This document shows, one piece after another, positions 36,331 to 44,004 of a stretch of DNA of 64,000 bases; the first letter of the stretch is position 1; every line of letters begins with the position of its first letter. The stretch is from Prolixibacter sp. SD074. Lineage in GTDB: Bacteria; Bacteroidota; Bacteroidia; Bacteroidales; Prolixibacteraceae. The notes under the pieces are model-generated. The model did not search any database. It saw only the letters and a list, made by a program, of their open reading frames with translations, and had not been told where the DNA came from. The position numbers and the translations under genes are program-made. The stretch lies in contig NZ_BLAW01000001.1 of NCBI RefSeq assembly GCF_009617895.1, positions 1,727,001 through 1,791,000 on the forward strand. The letters run 5' to 3'.

Positions 36331-36343
36331 AATTAGCGTAATT
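36331..36343. repeat. Inverted repeat flanking the GxxExxY gene, right arm
   Basis: AATTAGCGTAATT, exact inverse of 35898-35910, located 10 bases after the GxxExxY stop codon. Confidence 0.75.
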
Positions 36344-36441
36344 CGCCATAATTCGTGAAATCCAACTGCCTTTAGAAGAAAGACAATAACAACACCCACC
36401 AAATAACATTAAAAACCAAATAACCAATCATAGGATCAATC

Positions 36442-36990
36442 GTGCTGGAATCCCTCATTACATCTCAAACAAGAATTAAACTGTTGCTGAAGTTCTTCCT
36501 CAACAGCAGTACCTCTTCCTACCTGCGTGGACTGGCCGATGAGTTCAACGAGTCGTCCAATGCCATCCGGGTGGAGTTGAACCGTTTTGAACAGGCCGGC
36601 CTGCTCACATCAAGCTTCGACGGCAACAAGAAAATGTTCACGGCGAACACGGCTCATCCACTGTTCCGTGATATCCACAACATCCTCATGAAACACGTGG
36701 GGATCGACCGGGTGATCAACGATTTGATAAGTAAGCTGGGGCATCTGTCCCGCGCCTGGCTCACCGGCGAGATGGCCGCCGGCCGCGACAGCCACATCAT
36801 CGACATCATCCTGATAGGCAAAAACATCGACCGCAACTACCTCGGACGCCTCACCGCCAGCGCCGAAAAAGTAACTGATCGCAAAATACGTACCCTCTGC
36901 ATCACGCCGGAAGAAGAACCGGAATACCTGAAAAGCGAAAAAAACGCCCTGCTCCTCTGGGAAGCAGATGAAGAGAGAAGCGGAGAGTAG
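36442..36990 (+). CDS. Winged-helix transcriptional regulator-like protein of polysaccharide loci
   Basis: A 182-residue protein beginning at GTG. Residues 1-75 form a winged helix (LITSQTRIKLLLKFFLNSST, LRGLADEFNESSNAIRVELN, RFEQAGLLTSSFDGNKKMFT). The second half (VINDLISKLGHLSRAWLTGE, AAGRDSHIIDIILIGKNIDR, LCITPEEEPEYLKSEKNALL) has the pattern of the nucleotidyltransferase-like domain that accompanies such wHTH modules (GD/GR-x-S followed by DIIL). Similar genes commonly precede ugd in Bacteroidota polysaccharide loci. DNA target and ligand unknown. Confidence 0.7.
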   Translation: MLESLITSQTRIKLLLKFFLNSSTSSYLRGLADEFNESSNAIRVELNRFEQAGLLTSSFDGNKKMFTANTAHPLFRDIHNILMKHVGIDRVINDLISKLGHLSRAWLTGEMAAGRDSHIIDIILIGKNIDRNYLGRLTASAEKVTDRKIRTLCITPEEEPEYLKSEKNALLLWEADEERSGE

Positions 36991-37015
36991 AAGAAGTTGA
37001 GAATGGGAGCGAAAA

Positions 37016-37162
37016 ATGTTGAATGTTGAATGTTGAATTGCGCTTCGAGGTTATGGGAAAGCTAGGGGCGATATGCTTATCGCCCCGGGTAGAACGCCCC
37101 ACAGGGAAAAGAGGCGCACATTTCAACCACATTTGAAACGGAAATTTCCCTGTGCCGCACAC
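37016..37162. repeat. Intergenic repeat cluster before ugd
   Basis: Contains the triplicated TGTTGAA microsatellite (from about 37018), a perfect hairpin GGGGCGATA / TATCGCCCC (37065-37086), and a wider inverted pair ACAGGGAAA (37101) / TTTCCCTGT (about 37145). None has a T-tract. I read them as dispersed intergenic palindromes rather than terminators. Confidence 0.55.
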
Positions 37163-37269
37163 GCAAACGTTATATGAAGGCTGCTGCTATTACCCCTCTC
37201 CCAGCCTCTCCCCTAATTCGTGAAATTCAATTAATTAATCAATATACAACCCGCAACAACAACGAAAAT

Positions 37270-38745
37270 ATGATCCCGAACAACATTAGAAATATCGCCT
37301 GCATAGGCGCCGGATACGTGGGAGGGCCCACCATGGCCGTCATCGCGCAGAAGTGCCCCCACATCAAAGTCACCGTAGTAGATATTAACGAACAACGTAT
37401 CGCCGACTGGAACGGCGCCGACCTCTCGAAGCTGCCGGTGTACGAACCCGGCCTCGACAAGGTGGTAGCCGAAGCCCGCGACCGCAACCTCTTTTTCTCC
37501 ACCGATGTGGAAGGGGCCATCCGGGAAGCGCAGATGATCTTCATCTCCGTCAACACCCCCACCAAAACCTACGGCGTGGGCAAAGGCATGGCCGCCGACC
37601 TGAAATACGTGGAGCTCTGTGCCCGGCAAATTGCCGAAGTTGCCACCGAGGACAAAATCGTTGTCGAAAAATCTACCCTGCCCGTCCGCACCGCCCAGGC
37701 TATCCGCACCATATTGGATGCGTCGCCGGATCGCCCTCTCGCCCATTCACCGAAATTTTCGGTATTATCCAATCCTGAATTCCTCGCCGAAGGCACTGCC
37801 GTGAAGGATTTGCACAATCCCGACCGCGTGCTCATCGGAGGTGAAGAAGACGAGGACGGACAACGCGCCATGGAAGCCCTGGCAGCGGTGTATGCCAACT
37901 GGGTGCCCCGCGAACGCATCCTCACCACCCGCATCTGGTCGTCCGAACTATCAAAACTCACGGCCAATGCCTTCCTGGCACAGCGCATCTCCTCCATCAA
38001 CGCCCTGTCCGCCCTATGCGAAAAAACAGGCGCCGACGTGGACGAGGTAGCCCGCGCCATCGGGACAGATTCCCGTATTGGTCCGAAGTTCCTGAAAGCC
38101 TCGGTAGGATATGGCGGAAGTTGCTTCCAAAAGGACATCCTCAACCTGGTGTACCTCTGCCGCCACTTTAATCTGCCCGAAGTGGCCGACTACTGGGAGC
38201 AGGTAGTAAAGCTCAACGATTACCAGAAACACCGCTTTGCCAAGCAAATCATCGATACCCTCTTCAATACCGTTTCCGGGAAAAAAATCGCCTTCCTGGG
38301 CTGGGCGTTCAAAAAGGATACCAACGATACCCGCGAGTCCGCCGCCATCTACGTGGCCGACGAACTCCTCCAGGATCGGGCCGAAATCCACATATACGAC
38401 CCCAAAGTGCCGACCGAACGCATTTACGCCGACCTGGAATACTTACAGCAGCATCGTCGCCCGCAAGCTGTCATTGCGAGCGGAGCGAAGCAATCTGACC
38501 CGCCGGAAACACTCAGTTCAGAAGAGGTTCGGCGACTCGTCCACGTGCACAAAACACCCTACGCTGCTATGGAACAGGCTCACGCGATCGCTGTATTAAC
38601 TGAATGGGACGAATTCCGCACCTACAACTGGCAAAAAGTCTATGACAACATGTACAAACCGGCTTTCGTGTTTGATGGAAGGAATATCCTGGACCGGGAA
38701 TTATTGGAAAGTATCGGGTTTAAACTACATGCCATAGGGAAATAA
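37270..38745 (+). CDS. ugd: UDP-glucose 6-dehydrogenase carrying a repeat-derived insertion
   Basis: A 491-residue dehydrogenase that oxidises UDP-glucose twice to UDP-glucuronate. ATG 37270 ([20 protein letters not shown]) gives the GxGxxG NAD site directly at the N-terminus; the frame from 37174 is a read-through. The catalytic Cys285 is in YGGSCFQKD, with [20 protein letters not shown] and the C-terminal [20 protein letters not shown] typical of the family. Odd: at residues about 400-411 the sequence [15 protein letters not shown] is encoded by GTCATTGCGAGCGGAGCGAA, the dispersed REP sequence of this genome region, inserted in frame in the UDP-binding C-terminal domain. Parts of this 3' region recur downstream (42.2, 44.1, 44.3-44.7 kb). 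Confidence 0.92.
   Translation: MIPNNIRNIACIGAGYVGGPTMAVIAQKCPHIKVTVVDINEQRIADWNGADLSKLPVYEPGLDKVVAEARDRNLFFSTDVEGAIREAQMIFISVNTPTKTYGVGKGMAADLKYVELCARQIAEVATEDKIVVEKSTLPVRTAQAIRTILDASPDRPLAHSPKFSVLSNPEFLAEGTAVKDLHNPDRVLIGGEEDEDGQRAMEALAAVYANWVPRERILTTRIWSSELSKLTANAFLAQRISSINALSALCEKTGADVDEVARAIGTDSRIGPKFLKASVGYGGSCFQKDILNLVYLCRHFNLPEVADYWEQVVKLNDYQKHRFAKQIIDTLFNTVSGKKIAFLGWAFKKDTNDTRESAAIYVADELLQDRAEIHIYDPKVPTERIYADLEYLQQHRRPQAVIASGAKQSDPPETLSSEEVRRLVHVHKTPYAAMEQAHAIAVLTEWDEFRTYNWQKVYDNMYKPAFVFDGRNILDRELLESIGFKLHAIGK
38470..38502 (+). repeat. REP core inside ugd
   Basis: GTCATTGCGAGCGGAGCGAA and the following GCAATCTGA are the same repeat that is intergenic at 38789, 42240, 44124 and, in a longer form, at 57699-58436. 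Here it keeps the reading frame ([10 protein letters not shown]). Confidence 0.85.
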
Positions 38746-38778
38746 AGAACTGGAACGCATTGGTTCCCGTGCCTTATA

Positions 38779-38918
38779 GCCCGCAAGCTGTCATTGCCAG
38801 CGGAGCGAAGCAATCTGGCCCACTGGCAACCCCACGTTGGTGCGGATTTGTAATCCGTGCCATAGCCGCAGGGCTAAAAAGTAAAGCAATGAGCCGAAAA
38901 TACAAATTCAGCAATGGC
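38779..38918 (+). repeat. 140-bp dispersed repeat, copy 1
   Basis: From GCCCGCAAGCTGTCATTGCC to AATACAAATTCAGCAATGGC. It matches 42230-42369 over 140 bases with about two mismatches. It contains the REP core and a segment that on the minus strand reads AMARITNPHQRGVA, a frequent translated repeat. The remaining bases between ugd and hicB (to 39205) hold another repeat at about 39027-39090 (AGCCCCACTCCTCAGGAGCC) seen again at about 39704 and, diverged, near 44165, and no supported gene. Confidence 0.85.
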
Positions 38919-39205
38919 TCAGATTGCAAATCTGCGCCAACAAAGGGACAACTAAAAACAACAAACGTTACGTTAATCATTCAACCCAATAGATCACACG
39001 CTGATACGATAATGCGACGGTCATTAATAGCCCCACTCCTCAGGAGCCACGCTGGCAACAAACAACAACGTCAAACACCATGCAAGTGCGGCAGCGAAGA
39101 CGATCACTATCCGGCAATCAATCGTGCGGTAGCAGAGGCTATTTTAAAATTAAGTGAGTAAAAACTACCTTTGTCCTGAGTAATGCAATTTTTAAAAAGA
39201 AGAAA

Positions 39206-39418
39206 ATGAAGACGTTAAAATATATCGTTTACAAAGAAGACAGATATTACGTTTCACAATGTTTGAATGTCGATGTTTCAAGTTTTGGGAATACCATTCA
39301 GGAAGCCATCGACAACTTGAATGAAGCGCTTACACTTTATTTTGAGGAACCAGGTTCAGATACTGATTTACCTATTATTAACGAAACCCTTTTAGGAGAA
39401 ACCTCGGTTAATGTCTAA
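39206..39418 (+). CDS. hicB: HicB-type antitoxin
   Basis: A 70-residue protein with the HicB partial RNase-H-like fold: LKYIVYKEDRYYVSQCLNVD, VSSFGNTIQEAIDNLNEALT, LYFEEP. It lacks an added DNA-binding domain, as short HicB-like antitoxins do. The hicA start overlaps its stop by 8 bases, so the pair is translationally coupled, in antitoxin-toxin order. A TACCTTTG box at 39166-39173 could be its -7 element. Confidence 0.85.
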   Translation: MKTLKYIVYKEDRYYVSQCLNVDVSSFGNTIQEAIDNLNEALTLYFEEPGSDTDLPIINETLLGETSVNV

Positions 39419-39614
39419 GCTGTCTTCATCTAAACAAATAATTAAGGCTCTCAAAAAGAATGGTTTTGTTTTTGTTTCCCAAAGAGGTAGCCATGTAAAA
39501 TTTAAAAAGGGGAATAAAATTGTAATTGTTCCCTCCCCAAAGAAAGAAATTCCGATGGGTACGTTCCGTTCAATAATCAGGCAATCAGGACTTAATCAGG
39601 ATGATTTTAAATAA
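39411..39614 (+). CDS. hicA: HicA-type mRNA interferase toxin
   Basis: A 67-residue dsRBD-fold toxin. The catalytic His is in the conserved QRGSHVKFKKGNKIVIVP segment, after SSKQIIKALKKNGFVFVS, and the C-terminus is typical (KKEIPMGTFRSIIRQSGLNQ). HicA cleaves mRNA when not bound by HicB. Both genes look intact, unlike the two TA pairs at 59.8-61.1 kb. Confidence 0.9.
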   Translation: MSKLSSSKQIIKALKKNGFVFVSQRGSHVKFKKGNKIVIVPSPKKEIPMGTFRSIIRQSGLNQDDFK

Positions 39615-39834
39615 TATTTTCTTGATTCTTTCGGTCGCTGAGAATCCCGTACCCCTGAGCAACAACGACAACCATTCACCCAATGCGGGTGCGTCCAGTC
39701 CACTGTGATAGCCCCACTCCTCAGGAGCCACGCCGGCAACAAACAAATACGTCAATCACCATGCACCAAACCCATAAAAACAGCCACCGGCCAAAAGTCC
39801 TCCCCCGTTTGGGGGAGTTAGAGGGGGCTTTCCG

Positions 39835-39945
39835 GTAGCAGAACAATATTACAGCCGGTACATCAGTTTACCCATGTACCCAACACTAACCAATGAAGAA
39901 CAAAAATTTGTGATAAATTGCATCAACAACTTTTATGACAACTAA
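39835..39945 (+). pseudogene. DegT/DnrJ/EryC1-family aminotransferase, C-terminal remnant
   Basis: An open stretch without start codon reads VAEQYYSRYISLPMYPTLTN and EEQKFVINCINNFYDN, then stops at 39943-39945. SLPMYPxLTxEEQxxVI is the near-invariant C-terminus of sugar-nucleotide aminotransferases such as those making dTDP- or UDP-amino sugars. Everything upstream of these 36 residues is missing and replaced by dispersed repeat sequence. The intact WbpE-like gene at 46107 has a different C-terminus, so this is the relic of another one. Confidence 0.65.
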
Positions 39946-39990
39946 TGACGCGCTTTAACGCAATTGATAACAAATGACAGTCGTAGGCTC

Positions 39991-40008
39991 AATGACTATT
40001 AAATGACG
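39991..40008 (+). repeat. 18-bp direct repeat, left of the three-gene module
   Basis: AATGACTATTAAATGACG, repeated exactly at 41769-41786 just after the stop of the third gene. The two copies bracket 40009-41768, which holds the TIGR04255-type gene and its two partners. Confidence 0.85.
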
Positions 40009-40123
40009 CGAAGCAAATGACATCTGAAAAAATTTACGGTTAAAATTTCTAAAACTTCCTCAATCGTTATTGTTTACATCTGTTAAAAGGCTTAATTTCG
40101 AATGAATAAACCGGTTGAATAAA

Positions 40124-40846
40124 ATGAGCAAATTACCAAAAGCACCTCTGGTAGAAGTGGTTACTGAGTTAAGATGGGAAATAACCAGCAAAGAAGAATT
40201 AGCCGGTGTGCAATACCTTTACGGCGACTTGTATAACGAGTTGAAACAAAAATACCCCTTTCGCGAAAGTATTCTTCCGGTTGAGGTGCCAATAGAAATG
40301 ACAATAAATAGACCTGTTCACCGTTTCAGGGCCGAAAAGGGAGGAGGATATCCCCTTTTGCAAGTCGGACCTGGAATTATTACGCTGAACACCATTGATG
40401 ATAAATATTACTGGGAAACTTTTTTTGAAGATGCCAAAGAATTAATTCAGACTTTTTTTAATGTTCATCCGGTAAAAAATAAAATTACACCGGCCCTCTT
40501 ATATATCGATTTTTTCCCGTTTGATTTTCATGAAAATAACGTGCACGAGTTCATAAACCGGAAATTCAATATTACTTTCGGCCAGTCGTTTCTCAAAACC
40601 AAAAAATTGCCTGCTGATTTCAACATGGGGTTTGCTTACAACATGGATGTGGGTGACTTGCGCGTGAACTTTCAGAAAGGTAAAAACAACGGCACCGAAG
40701 GAATTTTATTACAAACCCGAATAAACGGCAACCCGGATAAGCCTAATATCGAAATTATTAACAACTGGCTAAAAGAAGCACACTCGCTCTCAAGTAATCT
40801 TTTTAAACAGTTAACTGAAGGCGAGTTGTACGAATCATTTAAATAA
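40124..40846 (+). CDS. TIGR04255-type sporadically distributed protein
   Basis: A 240-residue protein; ATG 40124 (MSKLPKAPLVEVVTELRWEI) is preferred to the TTG at 40115. The start KAPLVEVVTELRW and the central IITLNTIDDKYYWETFFEDA followed by PALLYIDFFPFD match what I know as the TIGR04255 family (N-terminal P-L-x-E-V-x-x-x-L-R-W, then LQVGPGIITLN). Function unknown; members are scattered across genomes, often in variable islands. It has no signal peptide or helix. It forms a tight run with two further genes (6-base and 1-base gaps), bracketed by direct repeats. Confidence 0.65.
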   Translation: MSKLPKAPLVEVVTELRWEITSKEELAGVQYLYGDLYNELKQKYPFRESILPVEVPIEMTINRPVHRFRAEKGGGYPLLQVGPGIITLNTIDDKYYWETFFEDAKELIQTFFNVHPVKNKITPALLYIDFFPFDFHENNVHEFINRKFNITFGQSFLKTKKLPADFNMGFAYNMDVGDLRVNFQKGKNNGTEGILLQTRINGNPDKPNIEIINNWLKEAHSLSSNLFKQLTEGELYESFK

Positions 40847-40852
40847 AAAACG

Positions 40853-41227
40853 ATGGAAACACTTTTTATTGAAGAAAAAAATACGGCAAGCCAAATACAA
40901 ACCCAATGGCCTGAGCAAGAAGTTCAGATTTCTTCGGTTTTTTATCACACACCATTAAAATATTTAATGTGGGACTTGGATGTTTTGCAAGATTCACCTT
41001 TTATTAAAAAAGAAGTGATTGGTACAACTATTTATACAAACAACCCCATTGCACTACCCGAAACCGAAGACGATGATTCTGAAATCGGATACTTCAACGA
41101 CGATTACGACATTGTTGCAAAAGTTCCTTTTAAGGAAACTTTTAAGGTAAAAGTAAAAATCAAAAGTATTTCCAGGCTTCAGCCTAAAGTTTTTATCGAT
41201 ACTGATGAATTAGATCAACTATTTTAA
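40853..41227 (+). CDS. Unrecognised acidic protein, partner in the three-gene module
   Basis: A 124-residue acidic protein. Beta-rich segments (VQISSVFYHTPLKYLMWDLD, KEVIGTTIYTNNPIAL, IVAKVPFKETFKVKVKIKSI) surround an acidic loop (TEDDDSEIGYFNDDYD). No catalytic motif or known domain is seen. It begins 6 bases after the TIGR04255-type gene and ends 1 base before the next, so it is surely co-translated with them. Possibly an adaptor or inhibitor; this is inference. Confidence 0.6.
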   Translation: METLFIEEKNTASQIQTQWPEQEVQISSVFYHTPLKYLMWDLDVLQDSPFIKKEVIGTTIYTNNPIALPETEDDDSEIGYFNDDYDIVAKVPFKETFKVKVKIKSISRLQPKVFIDTDELDQLF

Positions 41228-41228
41228 T

Positions 41229-41765
41229 ATGGATTATCCCTGGTACTCATTAGTAGAACAAGAAAATGATATACAACAAGGCGATTTTATAATCAACTGC
41301 CCGGTAATTATTCCACCTGCTGCTTTAAGTATAGATGACATCCCAGATGTTGATGTAAAAAAAATGGATGCTGTTATTTTAACCCAATCATGCGATTTGG
41401 TGAGTAAAAACATCGACAATATATTGGTTTGCCGTTATTTTAGTTTAACCGATTTTTTTAACGAAATACAGAAAAATGAAACTTTAAATGCCAAAAGAAG
41501 AAAAAGCCTTGTAGCCAATTTGAAAAAAGGGCATCTGGTTTCTTATCATTTATTAAACAAGCAAGAAGGAATTTTCGAGGATTACCTAATAGTTGATTTT
41601 AAAAATGTTTATGGGATACATCGGACAACTTTAGAAGAAATTATAAAAAACATGGATAAAAGAATACGCCTGCTGCCGCCATACCGCGAACACCTCTCCC
41701 AGGCATTTGCCCGCTACTTTATGCGTGTAGGCCTCCCGCAAGACATCGCCATAGAAGGCTACTAA
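41229..41765 (+). CDS. Unrecognised protein with TQSCDL motif, partner in the three-gene module
   Basis: A 178-residue protein. YSLVEQENDIQQGDFIINCP is followed by MDAVILTQSCDLVSKNIDNI and LVCRYFSLTDFFNEI, then a C-terminal YREHLSQAFARYFMRVGLPQ. The TQSCDL sequence with a single Cys, the IQQGD start and the REHLSQ...R-F-M-R-V-G-L-P end look like conserved family motifs (I recall similar VIVLTQSCDL proteins in island genes), but I cannot assign an activity. Intact and last in the run; the right 18-bp direct repeat begins 4 bases after its stop. Confidence 0.6.
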   Translation: MDYPWYSLVEQENDIQQGDFIINCPVIIPPAALSIDDIPDVDVKKMDAVILTQSCDLVSKNIDNILVCRYFSLTDFFNEIQKNETLNAKRRKSLVANLKKGHLVSYHLLNKQEGIFEDYLIVDFKNVYGIHRTTLEEIIKNMDKRIRLLPPYREHLSQAFARYFMRVGLPQDIAIEGY

Positions 41766-41768
41766 GCA

Positions 41769-41786
41769 AATGACTATTAAATGACG
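41769..41786 (+). repeat. 18-bp direct repeat, right of the three-gene module
   Basis: AATGACTATTAAATGACG, exact copy of 39991-40008. Immediately after it the C-terminal fragment of a putative DNA-binding ATPase-type protein begins. Confidence 0.85.
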
Positions 41787-41806
41787 ACTAAAATCATGGC
41801 GTTAAA

Positions 41807-42121
41807 CAACCTAAATTCGAAGAAGTCTTTAATGGCTTTCGCGTTGTTCTATTCAAAGAAAAAGCAGATGTCACAAAAGATGCCGCTGACATCTCCGACA
41901 AGGTCGGTGAAAAGGTCGGTGAAAAATTGACAGAAAATCAGAAAATAATAGTAAAATGGATGAAAACGGATCCTTACATTTCAGCAACTTCATTAGCAGA
42001 AAAATTAGGAATTTCAAGGCGAAAAACCGAAACGAATATAGGCAAGCTTAGAGAATTGGGCCTAATCCAACGCGTTGGCCCCCCTAAAGGCGGCCATTGG
42101 GAAATTATCAACCAATCGTGA
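41807..42121 (+). pseudogene. C-terminal fragment of an AlbA_2/RecG-like putative transcriptional regulator (copy 1)
   Basis: Open frame without start reading QPKFEEVFNGFRVVLFKEKA, repeated VGEKVGE, then a winged helix NQKIIVKWMKTDPYISATSL AEKLGISRRKTETNIGKLRE and the end GLIQRVGPPKGGHWEIINQS. This is the C-terminal part of ATP-binding/AlbA_2-domain proteins annotated as putative DNA-binding or RecG-like. The N-terminal domain is lacking; the module bounded by the 18-bp repeats lies directly upstream. The last 57 bases are identical to those of a second, otherwise different fragment ending 44004. Confidence 0.6.
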
Positions 42122-42268
42122 ATAAAGCCCCAGGCACACCATGAAACAAGAAATACGCCCCCGCTTATGCTCCTCCGGGACCACGCCGAACGCATTTACG
42201 CCGAGCCCGATGCCTGCAGTCGCATCGTCGCCCGCAAGCTGTCATTGCCAGCGGAGCGAAGCAATCTG
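42065..42268 (+). repeat. 204-bp duplicated block, copy 1
   Basis: From ATCCAACGCGTTGGCCCCCC to GCGAAGCAATCTG. It matches 43948-44151 at 201 of 204 positions by eye. It comprises the end of the winged-helix fragment, a spacer, a degenerate ugd 3' fragment (LLRDHAERIYAD-like, HRRPQAV) and the REP core. Confidence 0.9.
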
Positions 42269-42369
42269 GCCAACTGGCAACCCCACGTTGGTGCGGATTT
42301 GTAATCCGTGCCATAGCCGCAGGGCTAAAAAGTAAAGCAATGAGCCGAAAATACAAATTCAGCAATGGC
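42230..42369 (+). repeat. 140-bp dispersed repeat, copy 2
   Basis: Matches 38779-38918 base for base except about two positions. It overlaps the end of the 204-bp block, sharing the REP core. The remaining sequence to 42468 holds no gene; TATTTTTG at 42431-42438 is a possible -7 box for the following TA pair. Confidence 0.85.
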
Positions 42370-42468
42370 GGCAAATCTGCGCCAACGGGGGCAGGCTCCT
42401 TCAAATTCACTCTGGCAAAGATAAATTTTGTATTTTTGTACATACTTGGAATAATAAGTTGAAATATC

Positions 42469-42705
42469 ATGGAAAATAATTTATTGAAAAGAATAACCAT
42501 CAACCCGGAAATATGCCATGGAAAACCCACCATCCGGAATACCAGGCATTTGGTAGAAGGGATTTTGGAATATTTGGCAGGAGGTGACTCTACTGACGAT
42601 ATTTTGAACGAATTTACTGAACTGGAAAAAGAAGATATCCTTGCTTGTCTTGCATTTGCTGCAAAATCGATCCATTTTAAGGATATTGAATTCCCTGCAG
42701 CATGA
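42469..42705 (+). CDS. DUF433-family antitoxin
   Basis: A 78-residue protein with LKRITINPEICHGKPTIRNT, then RHLVEGILEYLAGGDSTDDI and FTELEKEDILACLAFAAKSI, the DUF433 signature (a helix-turn-helix domain with the G-K-P-x-I-R motif). DUF433 proteins pair with DUF5615 PIN-like toxins. Its stop overlaps the next start by ATGA (42702-42705). Confidence 0.88.
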   Translation: MENNLLKRITINPEICHGKPTIRNTRHLVEGILEYLAGGDSTDDILNEFTELEKEDILACLAFAAKSIHFKDIEFPAA

Positions 42706-43049
42706 AGCTATTAATTGATGCTCATTTACCGGATTCAATTTGTGAGTGTTTCAAAGGTTGTGACTGTATTCATACAAAACAACCTGAAAAAGGAAATCTT
42801 ACAAAAGATTCGTTTATTAATAAGCTTTCCATCAAAGAAAAAAGAATAGTTATAACAAAAGACACCGATTTTTATTATTCATACATTGCCAGCCGGGAAC
42901 CTTATAAATTGGTTTTGGTTAAGTTCGGTAATATGAGATTGTCGGATTTGAAAAATTATTTTCAAAAGAACGGCAACAAAATTATAGCAATAATGGAAAA
43001 CCACTCCTTTGTGATACTCGAAAAAACCAGGATAAGGATTATGGATTAG
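42702..43049 (+). CDS. DUF5615-family PIN-like toxin
   Basis: A 115-residue PIN-like nuclease. Conserved acidic positions are seen in MKLLIDAHLPDSICE (Asp6), KDTDFYYSYIASREPYKLVL (Asp pair) and LVKFGNMRLSDL. Family members act with DUF433 antitoxins as type II TA systems and are expected to be RNases. Intact, translationally coupled to its antitoxin. Confidence 0.85.
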   Translation: MKLLIDAHLPDSICECFKGCDCIHTKQPEKGNLTKDSFINKLSIKEKRIVITKDTDFYYSYIASREPYKLVLVKFGNMRLSDLKNYFQKNGNKIIAIMENHSFVILEKTRIRIMD

Positions 43050-43121
43050 ATTGATTCAGGAAAATAATCAAATTACAATGACACAACTGGCAAAAAAAAC
43101 TCTCCGTAACAAAGATGACCA

Positions 43122-43643
43122 TTGTCTGGGTGTAGTTTGCAACTACACCCGAATATCTCTGGCTGGGCAGATGTATTTAGTCGTCAGCTATACAAGGACA
43201 TCATACTGGAAAGCTTTGAGTATAGCAGAAAAAACAAAGGCCTTGAGTTGTTTGCTTACGTGATAATGACAAATCATGTTCATGCGATCATGAGAAGTAA
43301 AAAAGGGGAGCTGTCGGGTTTAGTAAGGGATATAAAGAAATTCACGTCAAAGCAAATATTAAATGAAATAAAAATAAATCCAAAGGAAAGCCGGAAAGAA
43401 TGGCTGGAAATGATTTTTCGTTATCATGCAAAATATAATAAGCGATCCGGTGAAGAACAGTTTTGGACACATGAGAACCATGCCGTAGAATTAAGCACTA
43501 ACAGTTTAATCGAAACGCGGCTGAATTACATACATGAAAATCCTGTCAGGGCAGGTATTGTTGCAGAAGCTGAAGATTATTTATACAGCAGTGCAAGAAA
43601 TTATGCTGAAATGGAATCGTTAATTGAAATTGATTTAATATGA
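43122..43643 (+). CDS. REP-associated tyrosine transposase (RAYT, Y1 type), N-terminus altered
   Basis: The frame includes ISGWADVFSRQLYKDIILES, LELFAYVIMTNHVHAIMRSK (HUH motif NHVH), GLVRDIKKFTSKQILNEIKI, EEQFWTHENHAVELSTNSLI and ETRLNYIHENPVRAGIV (catalytic Tyr region). Normal RAYTs have about 20 more residues (FVTFTVV-type strand) before GWxDVF; here that part is replaced by the palindrome GGGTGTAGTT/AACTACACCC at 43128-43150. The TTG at 43122 is only the first possible start. RAYTs move or maintain REP palindromes; matching palindromes lie on both sides. Activity of the shortened protein is doubtful. Confidence 0.8.
   Translation: MSGCSLQLHPNISGWADVFSRQLYKDIILESFEYSRKNKGLELFAYVIMTNHVHAIMRSKKGELSGLVRDIKKFTSKQILNEIKINPKESRKEWLEMIFRYHAKYNKRSGEEQFWTHENHAVELSTNSLIETRLNYIHENPVRAGIVAEAEDYLYSSARNYAEMESLIEIDLI
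43128..43150. repeat. RAYT-associated palindrome, left
   Basis: GGGTGTAGTT and AACTACACCC form a perfect 10-bp stem with a TGC loop. It is the same palindrome type (one C/T difference in each arm) as those just after the RAYT gene. Confidence 0.9.
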
Positions 43644-43700
43644 GGGCGTAGTTGCAAACTACGCCCAGGGTGGGGTTGCAAACTACGCCCAGGGTGGGGT
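43644..43700. repeat. RAYT-associated palindromes, right
   Basis: GGGCGTAGTT GCA AACTACGCCC at 43644-43666 is a perfect 10-bp hairpin starting directly after the RAYT stop codon, followed by AGGGTGGGG and a second half-copy (TTGCAAACTACGCCC at 43676-43690) with another AGGGTGGGG. Confidence 0.9.
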
Positions 43701-44004
43701 AATCAATTCCTTTAATGAATCCCATCTGCCGGCACCGGAGTTTAAGAATATTTCTGACGGATTTATGGTAACCGTATATTCCGGTTCACCGAATAAGTTG
43801 GGTGATAAGTTGGGTGATAATCAAAAACGGTTATTAAAAGCGATTATGGATAATCCGGAAATTAGTTTGTCTCAACTTAGCAAAGAAATAGGAATCAGCC
43901 AGACTGCCATTGAAAACAACATGAATAAGTTAAAAAAATCTGGAATCATCCAACGCGTTGGCCCCCCTAAAGGCGGCCATTGGGAAATTATCAACCAATC
44001 GTGA
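43699..44004 (+). pseudogene. C-terminal fragment of an AlbA_2/RecG-like putative transcriptional regulator (copy 2)
   Basis: Open without start: INSFNESHLPAPEFKNISDG FMVTVYSGS, then NQKRLLKAIMDNPEISLSQL SKEIGISQTAIENNMNKLKK and SGIIQRVGPPKGGHWEIINQ. Same architecture as 41807-42121 but clearly a different paralogue until the last 57 bases, which are identical. The RAYT palindrome array abuts its 5' end, so the RAYT unit interrupted it. An ATG at 43765 would allow only the winged-helix part to be made. Confidence 0.6.

Noticed and set aside
38760-39161. Open frame of 133 codons after ugd
   Set aside because: Nearly all of it is translated dispersed repeat ([12 protein letters not shown] and the 140-bp repeat); only the last ~15 residues look protein-like and may be another relic.
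43051-43263. Alternative small ORF over the RAYT start
   Set aside because: It reads through the palindrome and is out of frame with the conserved transposase segment.
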